A stretch of 64,000 bases of DNA from Hymenobacter sp. BT730 (GTDB lineage Bacteria; Bacteroidota; Bacteroidia; Cytophagales; Hymenobacteraceae): the NCBI RefSeq assembly GCF_030542105.1, contig NZ_JAUOFB010000002.1, positions 310,001 through 374,000 of the forward strand, given 5' to 3'. The notes below the pieces were generated by a model. It had not been told where the DNA came from, did not search any database, and saw nothing but the letters and a program-made list of their open reading frames with translations. The position numbers were made by a program, and so were the translations under genes. This document shows, piece by piece, positions 15,570 through 25,099 of this stretch; the first letter of the stretch is position 1, and each line of letters opens with the position of its first letter.

Positions 15570-16490
15570 TCAGGTAAGAGTGGAAGAAGCAAGCACATCG
15601 ATATCGGCAGGGGTGAGGGGCGGCATAGCCCCTTGGTGCATGGCTACCAGGGCGCCGGCCGCGCAGGCACGGCGCAGGTAGGTGGCAGGTGGCAGGCCAG
15701 CCAGCCGGCCGGCCAGCAGGGCTGCCAGCAAAGCGTCGCCGCAGCCAATGGTATCCTGCACGGGTACCGGAAACCCCGGGCAGTTAAACAGCTGATTATC
15801 GGTCCAGAGGGCGGCGCCAGCGGCTCCGCGCGTGACGCACACGGCCTGCAGGCCGAAGCGCCCCGCCAGCCAGGGCAGGGCCGTAGCTAGATCTGCAGCT
15901 GGCTGGCCCAGCCAGCTCATAATTTCGGTGAGCTCTGGCTCATTCAGCTTCACCAGATCGGCCTGGCGGAGCAGGTATTTTACCACCTCGCGGCTGTAGT
16001 GCGGCGGGCGCAGGTTCACATCAAACACCTTAAAAGGCGCTACCTGCAGCAGGCGGTACAGCGTTTCGCGGGTGGTAAGGCTGCGGGCAGCCAATGAGCC
16101 ATACACCAGCCCGCCGGAGGCAGCCACGGCTGCGCGCAACTCGTCGGTATGCTGGATATAATCCCAGGCCACGGGCTTCAGAATTTTGAAAGTCACCTCG
16201 TGGCGCTGGCTCACGTTGGCTTTTACTACGCTGGTAAGGTGCGTGGCGCTGCGCTGGACCAGGTGGTTATCGAGGCCTTTGCTGGCGCTGAAGGCCAGCA
16301 GCTCTGCACCCAACTCATCGTCGCCCACCCGGCTAATAAGCTGCACGGGTACACCCAACTGATGCAGATGCACTGCTACATTAAAGGGCGCGCCGCCGGG
16401 CTGCTTGCCGGCTGGCAGCATATCCCAGAGCATTTCTCCGAAGCAAACGATGGGGAGCGGCGTAAGCATTGCGGTAGTGGTTTCGGACAA
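15570..16490 (-). CDS. PfkB-family sugar kinase (fructokinase-like)
   Basis: 306 residues of the ribokinase/PfkB family. The N-terminal substrate motif is GEMLWDMLPAGKQPGGAPFNVA (G33-A-P-F-N37, as in fructokinases). The C-terminal ATP/anion-hole motif is DTIGCGDALLAALL (D246 to D252, with Asp252 the catalytic base). It phosphorylates a hexose, probably fructose by motif, in the cytoplasm. It lies between the HTCS regulator and susC on the same strand, 104 bases ahead of the susC start. That parallels fructan loci of Bacteroides, where a fructokinase and a periplasmic-binding-protein HTCS sit together, but no GH32 is present here, so the sugar remains uncertain. Confidence 0.88.
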   Translation of the reverse strand: MSETTTAMLTPLPIVCFGEMLWDMLPAGKQPGGAPFNVAVHLHQLGVPVQLISRVGDDELGAELLAFSASKGLDNHLVQRSATHLTSVVKANVSQRHEVTFKILKPVAWDYIQHTDELRAAVAASGGLVYGSLAARSLTTRETLYRLLQVAPFKVFDVNLRPPHYSREVVKYLLRQADLVKLNEPELTEIMSWLGQPAADLATALPWLAGRFGLQAVCVTRGAAGAALWTDNQLFNCPGFPVPVQDTIGCGDALLAALLAGRLAGLPPATYLRRACAAGALVAMHQGAMPPLTPADIDVLASSTLT

Positions 16491-16593
16491 ATATCCCCGG
16501 TCAACCCTGCTAACAATTGCTCATTTCTTTCAAAATGCGTTCAGTATATTAAAATACTATATGCAGCTGAATATCAGTTAACTATTAATAAAA

Positions 16594-16620
16594 AAACCAG
16601 GCCTGTTACCAGCCTGGTTT
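16594..16620 (-). terminator. Terminator of the HTCS regulator gene
   Basis: AAACCAGGC (16594-16602) and GCCTGGTTT (16612-16620) form a 9-bp stem with a 9-base loop; the A-run at 16591-16596 gives a U-run on the minus strand. It lies 31 bases past the stop at 16651. Confidence 0.85.
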
Positions 16621-16650
16621 CAATTTTATAACACCACTTTCGAGAATCTT

Positions 16651-19503
16651 TCAGTGATGCGGGGTAATGTGCAGCGTACGGAACTCGGAAGGAGAAATCT
16701 GATAACGGGTTTTAAAGCTGGTGGAGAAATAGGAGGGGGAAGAGAAGCCCAGCTCATAAGCTACATCGGTAATAGTGAGCGTGTCATCGAGCAGCAATTC
16801 GCGGGCTTTAGTCAGGCGGATGCTCTGGATGAAGTCCGTAACGCCGGTCCCCAACAGGGCCTTCACTTTGCGGTAAAGCTGCATGCGGGAAATACCCAGG
16901 CTGCGGGCTACATCTTCCACGCTTAGGTCAGAGCGCATCAGGTTAGCTTCCACAATGGCGGTCAGGTCGGCCAGGAATTTTTGGTCAGGGCTAGCGGCCG
17001 CTACCGTGGCCGTGTTAATGGACAGTTCCCGGCGGTAATGCTCCCGCTGGCGGGCACGGTTGGCCAGCAGGGTACGCACACTCTCCAGCAGGAAAGTAGG
17101 GTTAAAGGGCTTGGTCAGATACAGATCAGCACCGGCCTGCACGCCCTCCACTTGCTGCTCCGGGGCGGTACGGGCCGTGAGCAATACCACCGGAATGTGT
17201 GAGGTGCGCCAATCTTCCTTAAGCTTTGCTACTACTTCCAGCCCGCTCAGGCCTGGCATCATCACATCGCACACTATCAGGTCCGGAATCAGGTCAGTCG
17301 CCATCCGGAAGCCGGTGTGCCCATCCGTAGCAGTCTGCACCCGGAAATCGGTTTGCAGCTTCCGGGCCAGAAACTCGTTGACCTCGGCGTTATCCTCAAT
17401 CACCAGCACCAGCGTTTCCCGGTCAGTGGCAATGGGCGTATCGGCGGGCAGTTCTGCTGGTAAAGCTTCCGGCTCATCCAGGGCCAATGTCATGGGCTCA
17501 ATGAGCGTTGCGGAACGTAAGGCCTCCGGTAGCTCACGGGGCAGCGTTACCACAAACGTACTGCCCTTGCCCGGCTGACTGCTGAAGGTAAGCTGGCCCT
17601 GATGCAGACGGGTGAGCCCGAGCGCCAGCGCCAGGCCCATGCCTGAGCCCTTGGCCACCGCTCCCTGGTCGCCCTGATAAAACCACTCAAAAATGTGCGC
17701 CTTATCCTGCTCTGTAATGCCGCGCCCTGTGTCTTCCACACTTACTTGTAGCGCGCGTCCCTCATCGGCCGCCTGCACGCTGATGGTAATGTGGCCGTTG
17801 TCGGGTGTGAACTTCAGGGCGTTGCTGAGCAGGTTGAAGAACACCTTATCCAGAATATTCACGTCGAGCCAGGCTTTTAGCACCGGCTCGGCTGCCAGCA
17901 TACGCAGTTGTACACCACGTAACCGGGCGGGCTTTTCAAAGGCATCTACAATTTCCCGCACAAAAGTGACCAGGTTTCCCTCTGTGGCGCGCACGGCCAT
18001 CTTGCCAACTTCAATCTTCCGAAAATCCAGTAGCTGATTGACCAGTTGTAGCAACCGCTGGGTGTTGCGGCGTACCAGGCCCAAGTCATGCCGCTGCGCC
18101 GAGCTTAGGTTGGGACTGTGGGTCAGGAGTTCCTCAACCGGCCCCAAAATAAGGGTAAGGGGGGTGCGCAGCTCGTGCGAGAAGTTGGTAAAGAAGCGCA
18201 GCTTGGCCTCCGTATCAGTACGGGACTTGGCGGCCATGGCTTCCAGCTGATTACGCTGGCTGCTTATCTCCTCGTTCTGGCTGATTAACTGATGGTTGAT
18301 AGCATCAATTTCTGCATTCTGCGCCGCCAGTTGGCGGTTGATCTGCCGGTTGCGGCGGGCCGAATACCAGGCAAAGGCGCCCAATACAGCTGCTCCCAAT
18401 AGTGCCGCTGCCAGAATATACAGTACCGTTTGCTGACTGGCATAGGTGGCACGCAGGGTGTGTAGCAGGCCCTGCTGGCGCTCAATATCATGCTGCTGGC
18501 TGACCATTTTATCGGTCTGCTGCTGCATGGTGCGCACATTAGTGGAGTCGATGACCAATGTGCCGAGCGTGTTTTCCCGCTTGAAAGCCTGCTTATTAAG
18601 GATTTGCAGCGCTGTCCGAATGGCTTCCTCGCCGCCAGGCGAGTATAGAACGGAGGCACTCAATACTCCGCGCTCCACTAGGTCAATACCCTCACCGGGC
18701 CCCGCCATACCATCTACTCCAATCACCTTTACTCGCTTGGCTATGCCTAGCTGCTCACAGACCTCATGCGCGCCGCGGCCCATGGCATCATTATGAGCAA
18801 AAATCAAGGTTACTTCTGGGTGAGCCCGTAGCAGCTTGATGAGCTCCGGCTTCAGGGTCTTCTCTTTCCAGTTACCGGTTACCTGGCCTGCCAACTGCAT
18901 TCCGGGATAGGCAGCCAGGGCCTGCACAAAGCCCTGGTGGCGCTCGGTAGTAGCTGAGGAACCGGGGGTGCCCAGCACTTCGGCCACGTGGCCATGCTGG
19001 TAAAGCAGCCGGGCGGCATAGCGGGCTGCCGTCTGGCCCACTTCCATATTGTCGCCGCCCACGTAGGCTGTATACCGGGGCGAGGCGGTGCGTCGGTCCA
19101 GCAGCACCACCGGAACACCCTGGTTAACGGCTTCCTCCACAGCCGGCGTTACCGGGCCAGATTCATAGGGCGAAACTATCAACAAATCAATGCCACCGCG
19201 CAGCAGTTCCCGGATTTGCTGCTGTTGGCGCTGGCTATTGTCCTGGGCATCCAGCATACGCAGCTGGGCTTCAGAATGAAAGCTCAATTCGCGCTTCATA
19301 CCAGCCAGCATAGCCTCGCGCCAAGGCCCGGACGTGCTACACTGCGAAAACCCAATGCGGTAGGCGGGTTTCTTGACCGAATGAGAGCAACCAGTCAGCA
19401 GCCCCAGGCCAACCGTTAGAAAAAACAGCAGGCGAAGTACAACAGGGAAAGTCCTCCTCGAGCAATGCACGATAGGGGCGGGGGGGAATTCAGGGAACAA
19501 CAC
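16651..19503 (-). CDS. Hybrid two-component regulator (HTCS) with periplasmic binding-protein sensor
   Basis: 950 residues combining sensor and regulator. Order: N-terminal signal/lipobox-like segment (LGLLTGC, Cys39); LacI/ribose-binding-type periplasmic sensor about 45-320 (IGFSQCSTSGPWREAM, VVLLDRRTASPRYTAYVGGDN, IFAHNDAMGRGAHE); one membrane helix about 359-380; coiled-coil; histidine kinase with His443 in FSHELRTP, Asn561, DTGRG 591-595 and GSGMGLAL; receiver with Asp746 (VCDVMMP) and Lys798; AraC DNA-binding domain about 845-945 (DVAYELGFSSPSYFSTSFK). This is the architecture of the Bacteroides fructose-sensing HTCS BT1754. It should sense a small sugar in the periplasm and activate the adjacent SusC/D locus. 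Confidence 0.95.
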   Translation of the reverse strand: MLFPEFPPAPIVHCSRRTFPVVLRLLFFLTVGLGLLTGCSHSVKKPAYRIGFSQCSTSGPWREAMLAGMKRELSFHSEAQLRMLDAQDNSQRQQQQIRELLRGGIDLLIVSPYESGPVTPAVEEAVNQGVPVVLLDRRTASPRYTAYVGGDNMEVGQTAARYAARLLYQHGHVAEVLGTPGSSATTERHQGFVQALAAYPGMQLAGQVTGNWKEKTLKPELIKLLRAHPEVTLIFAHNDAMGRGAHEVCEQLGIAKRVKVIGVDGMAGPGEGIDLVERGVLSASVLYSPGGEEAIRTALQILNKQAFKRENTLGTLVIDSTNVRTMQQQTDKMVSQQHDIERQQGLLHTLRATYASQQTVLYILAAALLGAAVLGAFAWYSARRNRQINRQLAAQNAEIDAINHQLISQNEEISSQRNQLEAMAAKSRTDTEAKLRFFTNFSHELRTPLTLILGPVEELLTHSPNLSSAQRHDLGLVRRNTQRLLQLVNQLLDFRKIEVGKMAVRATEGNLVTFVREIVDAFEKPARLRGVQLRMLAAEPVLKAWLDVNILDKVFFNLLSNALKFTPDNGHITISVQAADEGRALQVSVEDTGRGITEQDKAHIFEWFYQGDQGAVAKGSGMGLALALGLTRLHQGQLTFSSQPGKGSTFVVTLPRELPEALRSATLIEPMTLALDEPEALPAELPADTPIATDRETLVLVIEDNAEVNEFLARKLQTDFRVQTATDGHTGFRMATDLIPDLIVCDVMMPGLSGLEVVAKLKEDWRTSHIPVVLLTARTAPEQQVEGVQAGADLYLTKPFNPTFLLESVRTLLANRARQREHYRRELSINTATVAAASPDQKFLADLTAIVEANLMRSDLSVEDVARSLGISRMQLYRKVKALLGTGVTDFIQSIRLTKARELLLDDTLTITDVAYELGFSSPSYFSTSFKTRYQISPSEFRTLHITPHH

Positions 19504-19580
19504 GTTACCAAATATACCGGATACTTTGAAGAGGAATCAAATAAGAAGATTCTCTGAACAAAGAGACCTTTTCAAAACGA

Positions 19581-19614
19581 AAAACCCCATCTGCATTTCT
19601 ACAAATGGGGTTTT
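19581..19614 (-). terminator. Terminator-like hairpin next to a tRNA 3'-end fragment
   Basis: AAAACCCCAT (19581-19590) and ATGGGGTTTT (19605-19614) form a 10-bp stem. It stands in the same place relative to the tRNA fragment at 19616 as the hairpin 24313-24345 does to the intact tRNA-Arg, so it may be the original terminator of that tRNA gene. Confidence 0.7.
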
Positions 19615-19615
19615 A

Positions 19616-19638
19616 TGGTCGCGCCAGAAGTCGAATCT
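19616..19638 (-). repeat. Fragment identical to the 3' end of tRNA-Arg (possible attL)
   Basis: TGGTCGCGCCAG (19616-19627) is identical to 24349-24360, the 3' end of the intact tRNA-Arg gene plus one flanking base. The next 11 bases (AAGTCGAATCT versus GAATCGAACCT) match at 8 positions. Beyond this, similarity to the tRNA stops. Duplicated tRNA 3' ends are typical traces of tyrosine-recombinase integration. Confidence 0.6.
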
Positions 19639-20270
19639 ATAATCTACCCTTTCCTCACTTGTCCCAAAGCCTTGAGACAGCTAGTAAGTGAATGTTATAA
19701 ACAATTCATAAGCAAGAGTAGCAACGGAGTATAACAGCAATTTTGCCTCATATATTTCACTTTATACATAGAATAGCTCTACACTATCACCTTCCCGCTA
19801 AGTAGACGTACCACCTGACTAGTGATCCTCCATCAGCAGAATATTACTAAGTGCTGTCAGCCATTCAGGAGCAGCACTTGACAATCGGTCGTAGCACCCT
19901 CACCATTCACTCAACAAGATGCAGGGGAGAAGCCTGATGCAGGTTCCCAGAATGTTCTGATTATCGGATTAGCAGCTTCTTCAGGAAGACTGATGAATAG
20001 CTTAGAAACTACTCAAGTCAAACTGATTGTAAAAGCTCGCTTCTACCCAATTATGACTAATGAAGAGCCGAAAAATGGTTTCATCACTGGGGTGCAATTG
20101 CTTAATTGCTAGGCTTTTTTAGGTCAGGATCAGTGGAAATAGCAGATCCAACATTGACAATCTTGCTAAAACCATCAAGGATAAAAAGCCTGTGTCAATC
20201 GCAACACCTTGCTTCATTCACTTCGAATACTATTTCCCGTTAAAACGAGTAGTTAGGTCTTTAGTAAAAA

Positions 20271-20426
20271 TCATAGCATCAATGGGTTAAATCCGCTGAA
20301 TGCGTATTTGATCAGCTTGCCGATGAGCGTTCTTTGAGACTTATGGCGCTGAAAACCACAGGATGGACATTGTGTTGCGGTGCTGCTAAATTGCCCATAG
20401 CACGCGGGGCAGGTTACTAATGCCAT
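20271..20426 (-). CDS. Zinc-ribbon microprotein (51 residues)
   Basis: Read directly from the minus strand, ATG 20426 to TGA 20271. The protein starts MALVTCPACYGQFSSTATQC and continues PSCGFQRHKSQRT, giving two CxxC knuckles (Cys6/Cys9 and Cys20/Cys23) 10 residues apart. This is the double zinc ribbon common at the start of small bacterial zinc-ribbon proteins (MALxxCPxC...S..A..CPxCG). A short basic/hydrophobic tail (TLIGKLIKYAFSGFNPLML) follows. It is the only clear gene in the AT-rich part of the likely island. Partner and function are unknown; nucleic-acid or protein binding is possible. It might also be a truncated longer zinc-ribbon protein. Confidence 0.7.
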   Translation of the reverse strand: MALVTCPACYGQFSSTATQCPSCGFQRHKSQRTLIGKLIKYAFSGFNPLML

Positions 20427-20798
20427 AACTTGATTTGATTAATTGAAGATAAGATTGTACTCAATAATAACTCTTTTTTAGAATATAAACCAACCCTTAT
20501 ATAAAGCTGACAAAATTTTCTTGCCTTGAAGAGGAAGGTCAACGTTTTAATACAAACCAAAAATCAACATAACAAACTGAAATACAGATAATTATTTGGA
20601 TTTGTAGTTGCGTTAGGAATTTTGCTTTTAACTAAAATATAATTCTATCCATTTAATATCCAACAAGTTGCAAAACGCCTTTACAGTCCAAGAACCCAAT
20701 GGGGGCTTATTTGGGGCTTTTTCCAGATGCCGCCGTACTTCGCCCTGGTCATATCCCAAGGCCTCGATAACATCCCATAGCCGTTCCGTGGTAATTTT
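20427..20798. other. AT-rich intergenic stretch with open frame behind AraC gene
   Basis: No start-bearing gene is visible. On the minus strand, the frame of the AraC gene continues open after its stop (20799-20801) for about 53 codons, reading ITTERLWDVIEALGYDQGEV and then RRHLEKAPNKPPLGSW, to a stop near 20636. It lacks its own start codon. It may be a remnant of another gene's 3' end brought in by recombination. Confidence 0.4.
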
Positions 20799-21779
20799 TC
20801 ACGCCGCCTGACGAAAGGCTCGTGGCGTAGTGCCGGTGTGCTGCTTGAAGAAGCGGTGGAAGTAGGTGGCGTACTCGAAGCCGAGGCGGTCGGCAATGTC
20901 GCCCACACTCCAGTCGGTGTGGTGCAGGAGCAGTTTGGCCTCGCTGGTGAGGCGTTCGGCGATGTGGACTGTAGTGGGCTTACCAGTCACTTCCTTCACC
21001 GACCGGTTCAGGCTGTTGACGTGGATGGCCAGCCGGTCGGCATAGTCCTGCGCATTTTTCAGGAAGGGTTCATGGTATTCCTTGCTCACAGGAAACTGAA
21101 TTTCCAGCAGGCTCATGAACAGGTTAGTGACGCGCTCCGCCGCATTGGTGGCAACGCCGGTATAGGGGCTGGCTGGCTGCAGGCGGGTCGCCTCGTGGAC
21201 GATAAGCGAGAGCTGGTTGCGCAGCAGGTCGTCTTTGTGCTCATAATCGGTATCGAAGTCCCGACGCATGCGGGCAAACACCTCGCTCAGATAGCGCTGT
21301 TGCTCATCGTTGAGGTAGTACACCGGGTTGCCATCCACCCGGTAGAGCACCGACTCCTTGAGGCTGACGCCGCGCATAGCCGAATGCAAAAAGGGTTCGG
21401 TGAAGGCGCAGATGTAACCCTCCTGCTCACCTGTATCTTCGACTGGCTCCCACGAAAAAGGCACTAGGCGGTTGGTGAACACCAATGCGGGCTTATCGAT
21501 GTGGTAGCTGCGGGTGGCGTAATGCAGCTCGTTGGCCCCTTTCAGCACCAGCACGCATTTGAATACATCACGCCGGTCGTAGTGCCCCAGCCCGCACTCG
21601 GCCTCCTGCATGGTCAGCACGGTGACTTCGCCGCCCCCAGAAGAAGGGAGCGGGAAGATGCCCGGCCGAGAAGAGGTAGGGAGGGGTACTGTCATGGGCT
21701 GCGGCAACGTCTTGGCTAGGGAAAGCGGCTGTTGTGGTCCTTTAACAGACGCAGCCCGGGGGCGTTTCGTTACGAACAT
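20799..21779 (-). CDS. AraC-family transcriptional regulator
   Basis: 326 residues from ATG 21779 (a later ATG at 21695, MTVPLPTSS, is equally plausible). The N-terminal cupin-like ligand/dimer domain (about 45-200) is followed by the C-terminal double helix-turn-helix: YADRLAIHVNSLNRSVKEVTGKP as first HTH region, and DIADRLGFEYATYFHRFFKQ with TPRAFR at the end. It is the last of three minus-strand genes, 12 bases after the aldo/keto reductase gene, so it probably controls these oxidoreductases. Such AraC-AKR-SDR groups are frequent accessory units in Bacteroidota. Inducer unknown. Confidence 0.9.
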   Translation of the reverse strand: MFVTKRPRAASVKGPQQPLSLAKTLPQPMTVPLPTSSRPGIFPLPSSGGGEVTVLTMQEAECGLGHYDRRDVFKCVLVLKGANELHYATRSYHIDKPALVFTNRLVPFSWEPVEDTGEQEGYICAFTEPFLHSAMRGVSLKESVLYRVDGNPVYYLNDEQQRYLSEVFARMRRDFDTDYEHKDDLLRNQLSLIVHEATRLQPASPYTGVATNAAERVTNLFMSLLEIQFPVSKEYHEPFLKNAQDYADRLAIHVNSLNRSVKEVTGKPTTVHIAERLTSEAKLLLHHTDWSVGDIADRLGFEYATYFHRFFKQHTGTTPRAFRQAA

Positions 21780-21791
21780 GAGCGGAGCACG

Positions 21792-23012
<1,221 letters not shown>

Positions 23013-23876
23013 CTAGTTCTCGTGGCTGGTGTCGTTGGCCTCGTCGAAAGCCAGGGAGGACGACAACTCCCGGTAGGCGTTGGCTTGCTGCAGAAGCTCG
23101 CTAGCGACCTGCTCAGCGGTTGCCACAGCATCGGCACCAGCCAGAAAGCGGCGGGGCGGCGTTGGCTCCTGGGCAACGGTGAGCAGCGCCTGGGCGAGCT
23201 TGGCCGGGTCGCCGGGCTGTTGGCCGTTCGCACCCTTCCAGAACTGCATTTGTGCTTCCCGGCGCTCGTCGTAGTCGGTGATGGGCTGGTCGGCAAAATG
23301 GGTAGATTCCTCCGTGAGCAGCTCGGTGCGGAAGAAGCCCGGGTTGACCACCATGGTCGTAATGCCAAACGGGGCCACCTCAGCCTGCAGCGACTGCATC
23401 CAGCCTTCGAGACCGAACTTGGACGCGGCGTAGGCGGTGCCGAACTCAAAGCCCACGAGACCGGCCGTGGAGGAGATAGTCATAACCAGCCCCGCCCGCT
23501 GCTGGCGCAGCACGGGCAACGCAGCCCGCGTCACGTTCATCGGGCCGATAAGGCTGGTAGCCAGCTGCTGATTCATCTGCTCCGGCGTCAGCTCCTCAAA
23601 GAAGCCCGCGTAAAAATTGGCAGCGTTGTTCACCAGTACATCGAGGCGGCCAAACCGGTCTACGGCCACCTTCACGGCTGCTTCTGCGTCAGCCGCGCTG
23701 GTGATGTCCAGCTTCACTACCAAGAGGTCGTCGGCGGGGCCCAGGGCCTGGGCTACCTTATCCGGGTTGCGGCCGGTGGCCACGACAGCGTGACCAGCTG
23801 CTAGTGCTGCCTGGGCGATGTAGAGGCCCAACCCCCGGCCAGCGCCGGTAATCAGCCAAACTTGTTTGTTAGCCAT
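23013..23876 (-). CDS. Short-chain dehydrogenase/reductase
   Basis: 287 residues from ATG 23876 (MANKQVWLIT). Classical SDR motifs: TGAGRGLG (residues 10-17) for NAD(P), NNAA (83-86), catalytic Ser135/136, Tyr149 and Lys153 in YAASK, and PGFFRTELL after it. The cofactor-specificity segment ATGRNPDK carries Arg36, favouring NADP(H). It heads the minus-strand unit SDR - AKR - AraC. The substrate is unknown; related proteins are annotated as oxidoreductases acting on aldehydes or ketones. Confidence 0.9.
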   Translation of the reverse strand: MANKQVWLITGAGRGLGLYIAQAALAAGHAVVATGRNPDKVAQALGPADDLLVVKLDITSAADAEAAVKVAVDRFGRLDVLVNNAANFYAGFFEELTPEQMNQQLATSLIGPMNVTRAALPVLRQQRAGLVMTISSTAGLVGFEFGTAYAASKFGLEGWMQSLQAEVAPFGITTMVVNPGFFRTELLTEESTHFADQPITDYDERREAQMQFWKGANGQQPGDPAKLAQALLTVAQEPTPPRRFLAGADAVATAEQVASELLQQANAYRELSSSLAFDEANDTSHEN

Positions 23877-24349
23877 AGTAATTGTCTGTGGTGTGGTAGC
23901 TTCCTTACTAGAAGCAATACAAAGGTCCGCAGCTCTGAGAGGGCAGCATAATACCAATCAAACCACTTTGTAGACAAATCAAACAACTACTAATAGGAGG
24001 GTAGAGGTGCAGGGCCTTCAGGGTATAAGGACTGGCCGCATTTTGAGGCGTAGGGGAAACGCAACGAGCGGGCCATGTGGTCCGCTCGGTTTGGGTTTAA
24101 CACTTTTTACCCGCATTTTACCCGCTAACGCAGTCGCTGCCCCAGCTGGGCATGGCATTTAGGCTACTGTAAACACTACGACAAGTAAAGGGCAACAGCC
24201 AAGCAAACGCGAAATTCAAGTCATGCCAACTTAGGAAGTTTTGCGGCGGCGATGAATGTACGAGAGATGCGAAACGATAATACTGTGCCCCAGTCTGTAC
24301 CCCATGAATGCAAAAACGCCCTTCCGATTGCACAGAGGGCGTTTTAAGT
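23877..24349. other. Intergenic region at right edge of likely island
   Basis: No gene is supported. The first about 120 bases should hold the promoter of the SDR unit. A perfect hairpin CGAGCGG/CCGCTCG lies at 24065-24088 followed by GTTTGGGTTT. An exact tandem direct repeat TTTTACCCGC occurs at 24105-24114 and 24116-24125. The tRNA terminator (24313-24345) closes the region. Confidence 0.6.
24313..24345 (-). terminator. Terminator of tRNA-Arg
   Basis: AAAACGCCCT (24313-24322) pairs with AGGGCGTTTT (24336-24345), U-run on the minus strand, four bases beyond the tRNA 3' end. Confidence 0.85.
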
Positions 24350-24420
24350 GGTCGCGCCAGGAATCGAACCTGGATCAAGAGCTTCGGAGACTCCTATACT
24401 ATCCGTTGTACTACGCGACC
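24350..24420 (-). tRNA. tRNA-Arg (anticodon CCG)
   Basis: 71 bases without encoded CCA. The acceptor arms GGTCGCG and CGCGACC pair perfectly. The D arm is GTAC/GTAT, the anticodon stem GGAGT/GCTCT has two G-U pairs, and the loop CTCCGAA gives anticodon CCG (codon CGG). The T arm is CCAGG-TTCGATT-CCTGG. Its 3' end is duplicated at 19616-19627, making it the likely integration target of the island to its left. Confidence 0.93.
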
Positions 24421-24587
24421 GGGCGGGTAGGGGCGGCAAAACTAACAGAAAAATACCGTCCAACAAGCAGCCTGGTGGGGGTAAGTTTAGATTCTGTTCC
24501 GCATTAGGATGCGCAAAACAAGATAACCTTCCTAACTGGTAGCAGGTTAAGCCTTCATATCTACCCATTCTAATTAACCCTGCTCCT

Positions 24588-25034
24588 ATGAAAAAGAATC
24601 TGTATACGGCCGAGTCAACGGCTACCGGCGGCCGTAGTGGCCAAGTGCGCTCAGAGGATGGCGTTATCAATATGGAAATGTCGGTACCCTCGGTATTGGG
24701 CGGGAAGAAGGGGGCAACCAACCCCGAGCAGCTGTTCGCGGCCGGCTATTCCTCCTGCTTTCAGCAGGCTTTACTGGTTATAGCCCAGAAGGAAGGAGAG
24801 CGGCTGGACCCCGCTAGCACCGTACAGTGCTCCGTAACGCTGTTTCAGGAAGGGGAAGGCTACGGGCTGAGCGCCATACTGGACGTTAGCCTGAAAGGCC
24901 TAAGCCATGAGCGGGCCTCGGAACTGGTGACCAAAGCGCATGAGATATGCCCTTACTCGGTAGGCACCCGGGGCAACATGGAAGTACAGTTGAAAGTAGA
25001 TGGCGAGCCGGCTGCTGTAAAGGAGAAGGCCTAA
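24588..25034 (+). CDS. OsmC/Ohr-family peroxiredoxin, paralogue 1
   Basis: 148 residues. Ohr-type motifs: TNPEQLFAAGYSSC with Cys57 as peroxidatic cysteine, Glu47 in NPEQLF, and CPYS with Cys121 as the resolving cysteine. Such enzymes reduce organic and lipid hydroperoxides with a lipoyl-dependent thiol donor. A second, more canonical Ohr lies at 42419-42853 next to its regulator. This copy stands alone with no MarR partner, so its regulation may differ. Monocistronic, ending in a strong terminator. Confidence 0.9.
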   Translation: MKKNLYTAESTATGGRSGQVRSEDGVINMEMSVPSVLGGKKGATNPEQLFAAGYSSCFQQALLVIAQKEGERLDPASTVQCSVTLFQEGEGYGLSAILDVSLKGLSHERASELVTKAHEICPYSVGTRGNMEVQLKVDGEPAAVKEKA

Positions 25035-25043
25035 AAAACCATA

Positions 25044-25080
25044 AAAAAAGCCCCCACCGAATTCCGGTGGGGGCTTTTTT
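25044..25080. terminator. Strong bidirectional terminator
   Basis: CCCCCACCG (25051-25059) and CGGTGGGGG (25065-25073), extended by A6G/CT6 on the flanks. It separates the convergent Ohr-like gene and sucC. Confidence 0.92.
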
Positions 25081-25099
25081 GCTTTAGAAGCGGGGAGGC

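Larger units (their letters stand above)
19504..20270. other. AT-rich, gene-poor stretch at left edge of likely island
   Basis: No convincing gene. It contains the terminator and tRNA-end fragment listed separately, and an 8-bp hairpin AAGTGCTG/CAGCACTT (19849-19879). A start-less open frame of 76 codons runs on the plus strand (19882-20112), reading VLIIGLAASSGRLMN and KARFYPIMTNEEPKNGF; its first ATG is at 19993. Base composition is much poorer in G+C than in flanking genes. This fits decayed mobile or foreign DNA. Confidence 0.5.

Noticed and set aside
24118..24378. Minus-strand open frame running through the tRNA-Arg
   Set aside because: It starts inside the tRNA gene and crosses its terminator; the tRNA fold is perfect and has priority.
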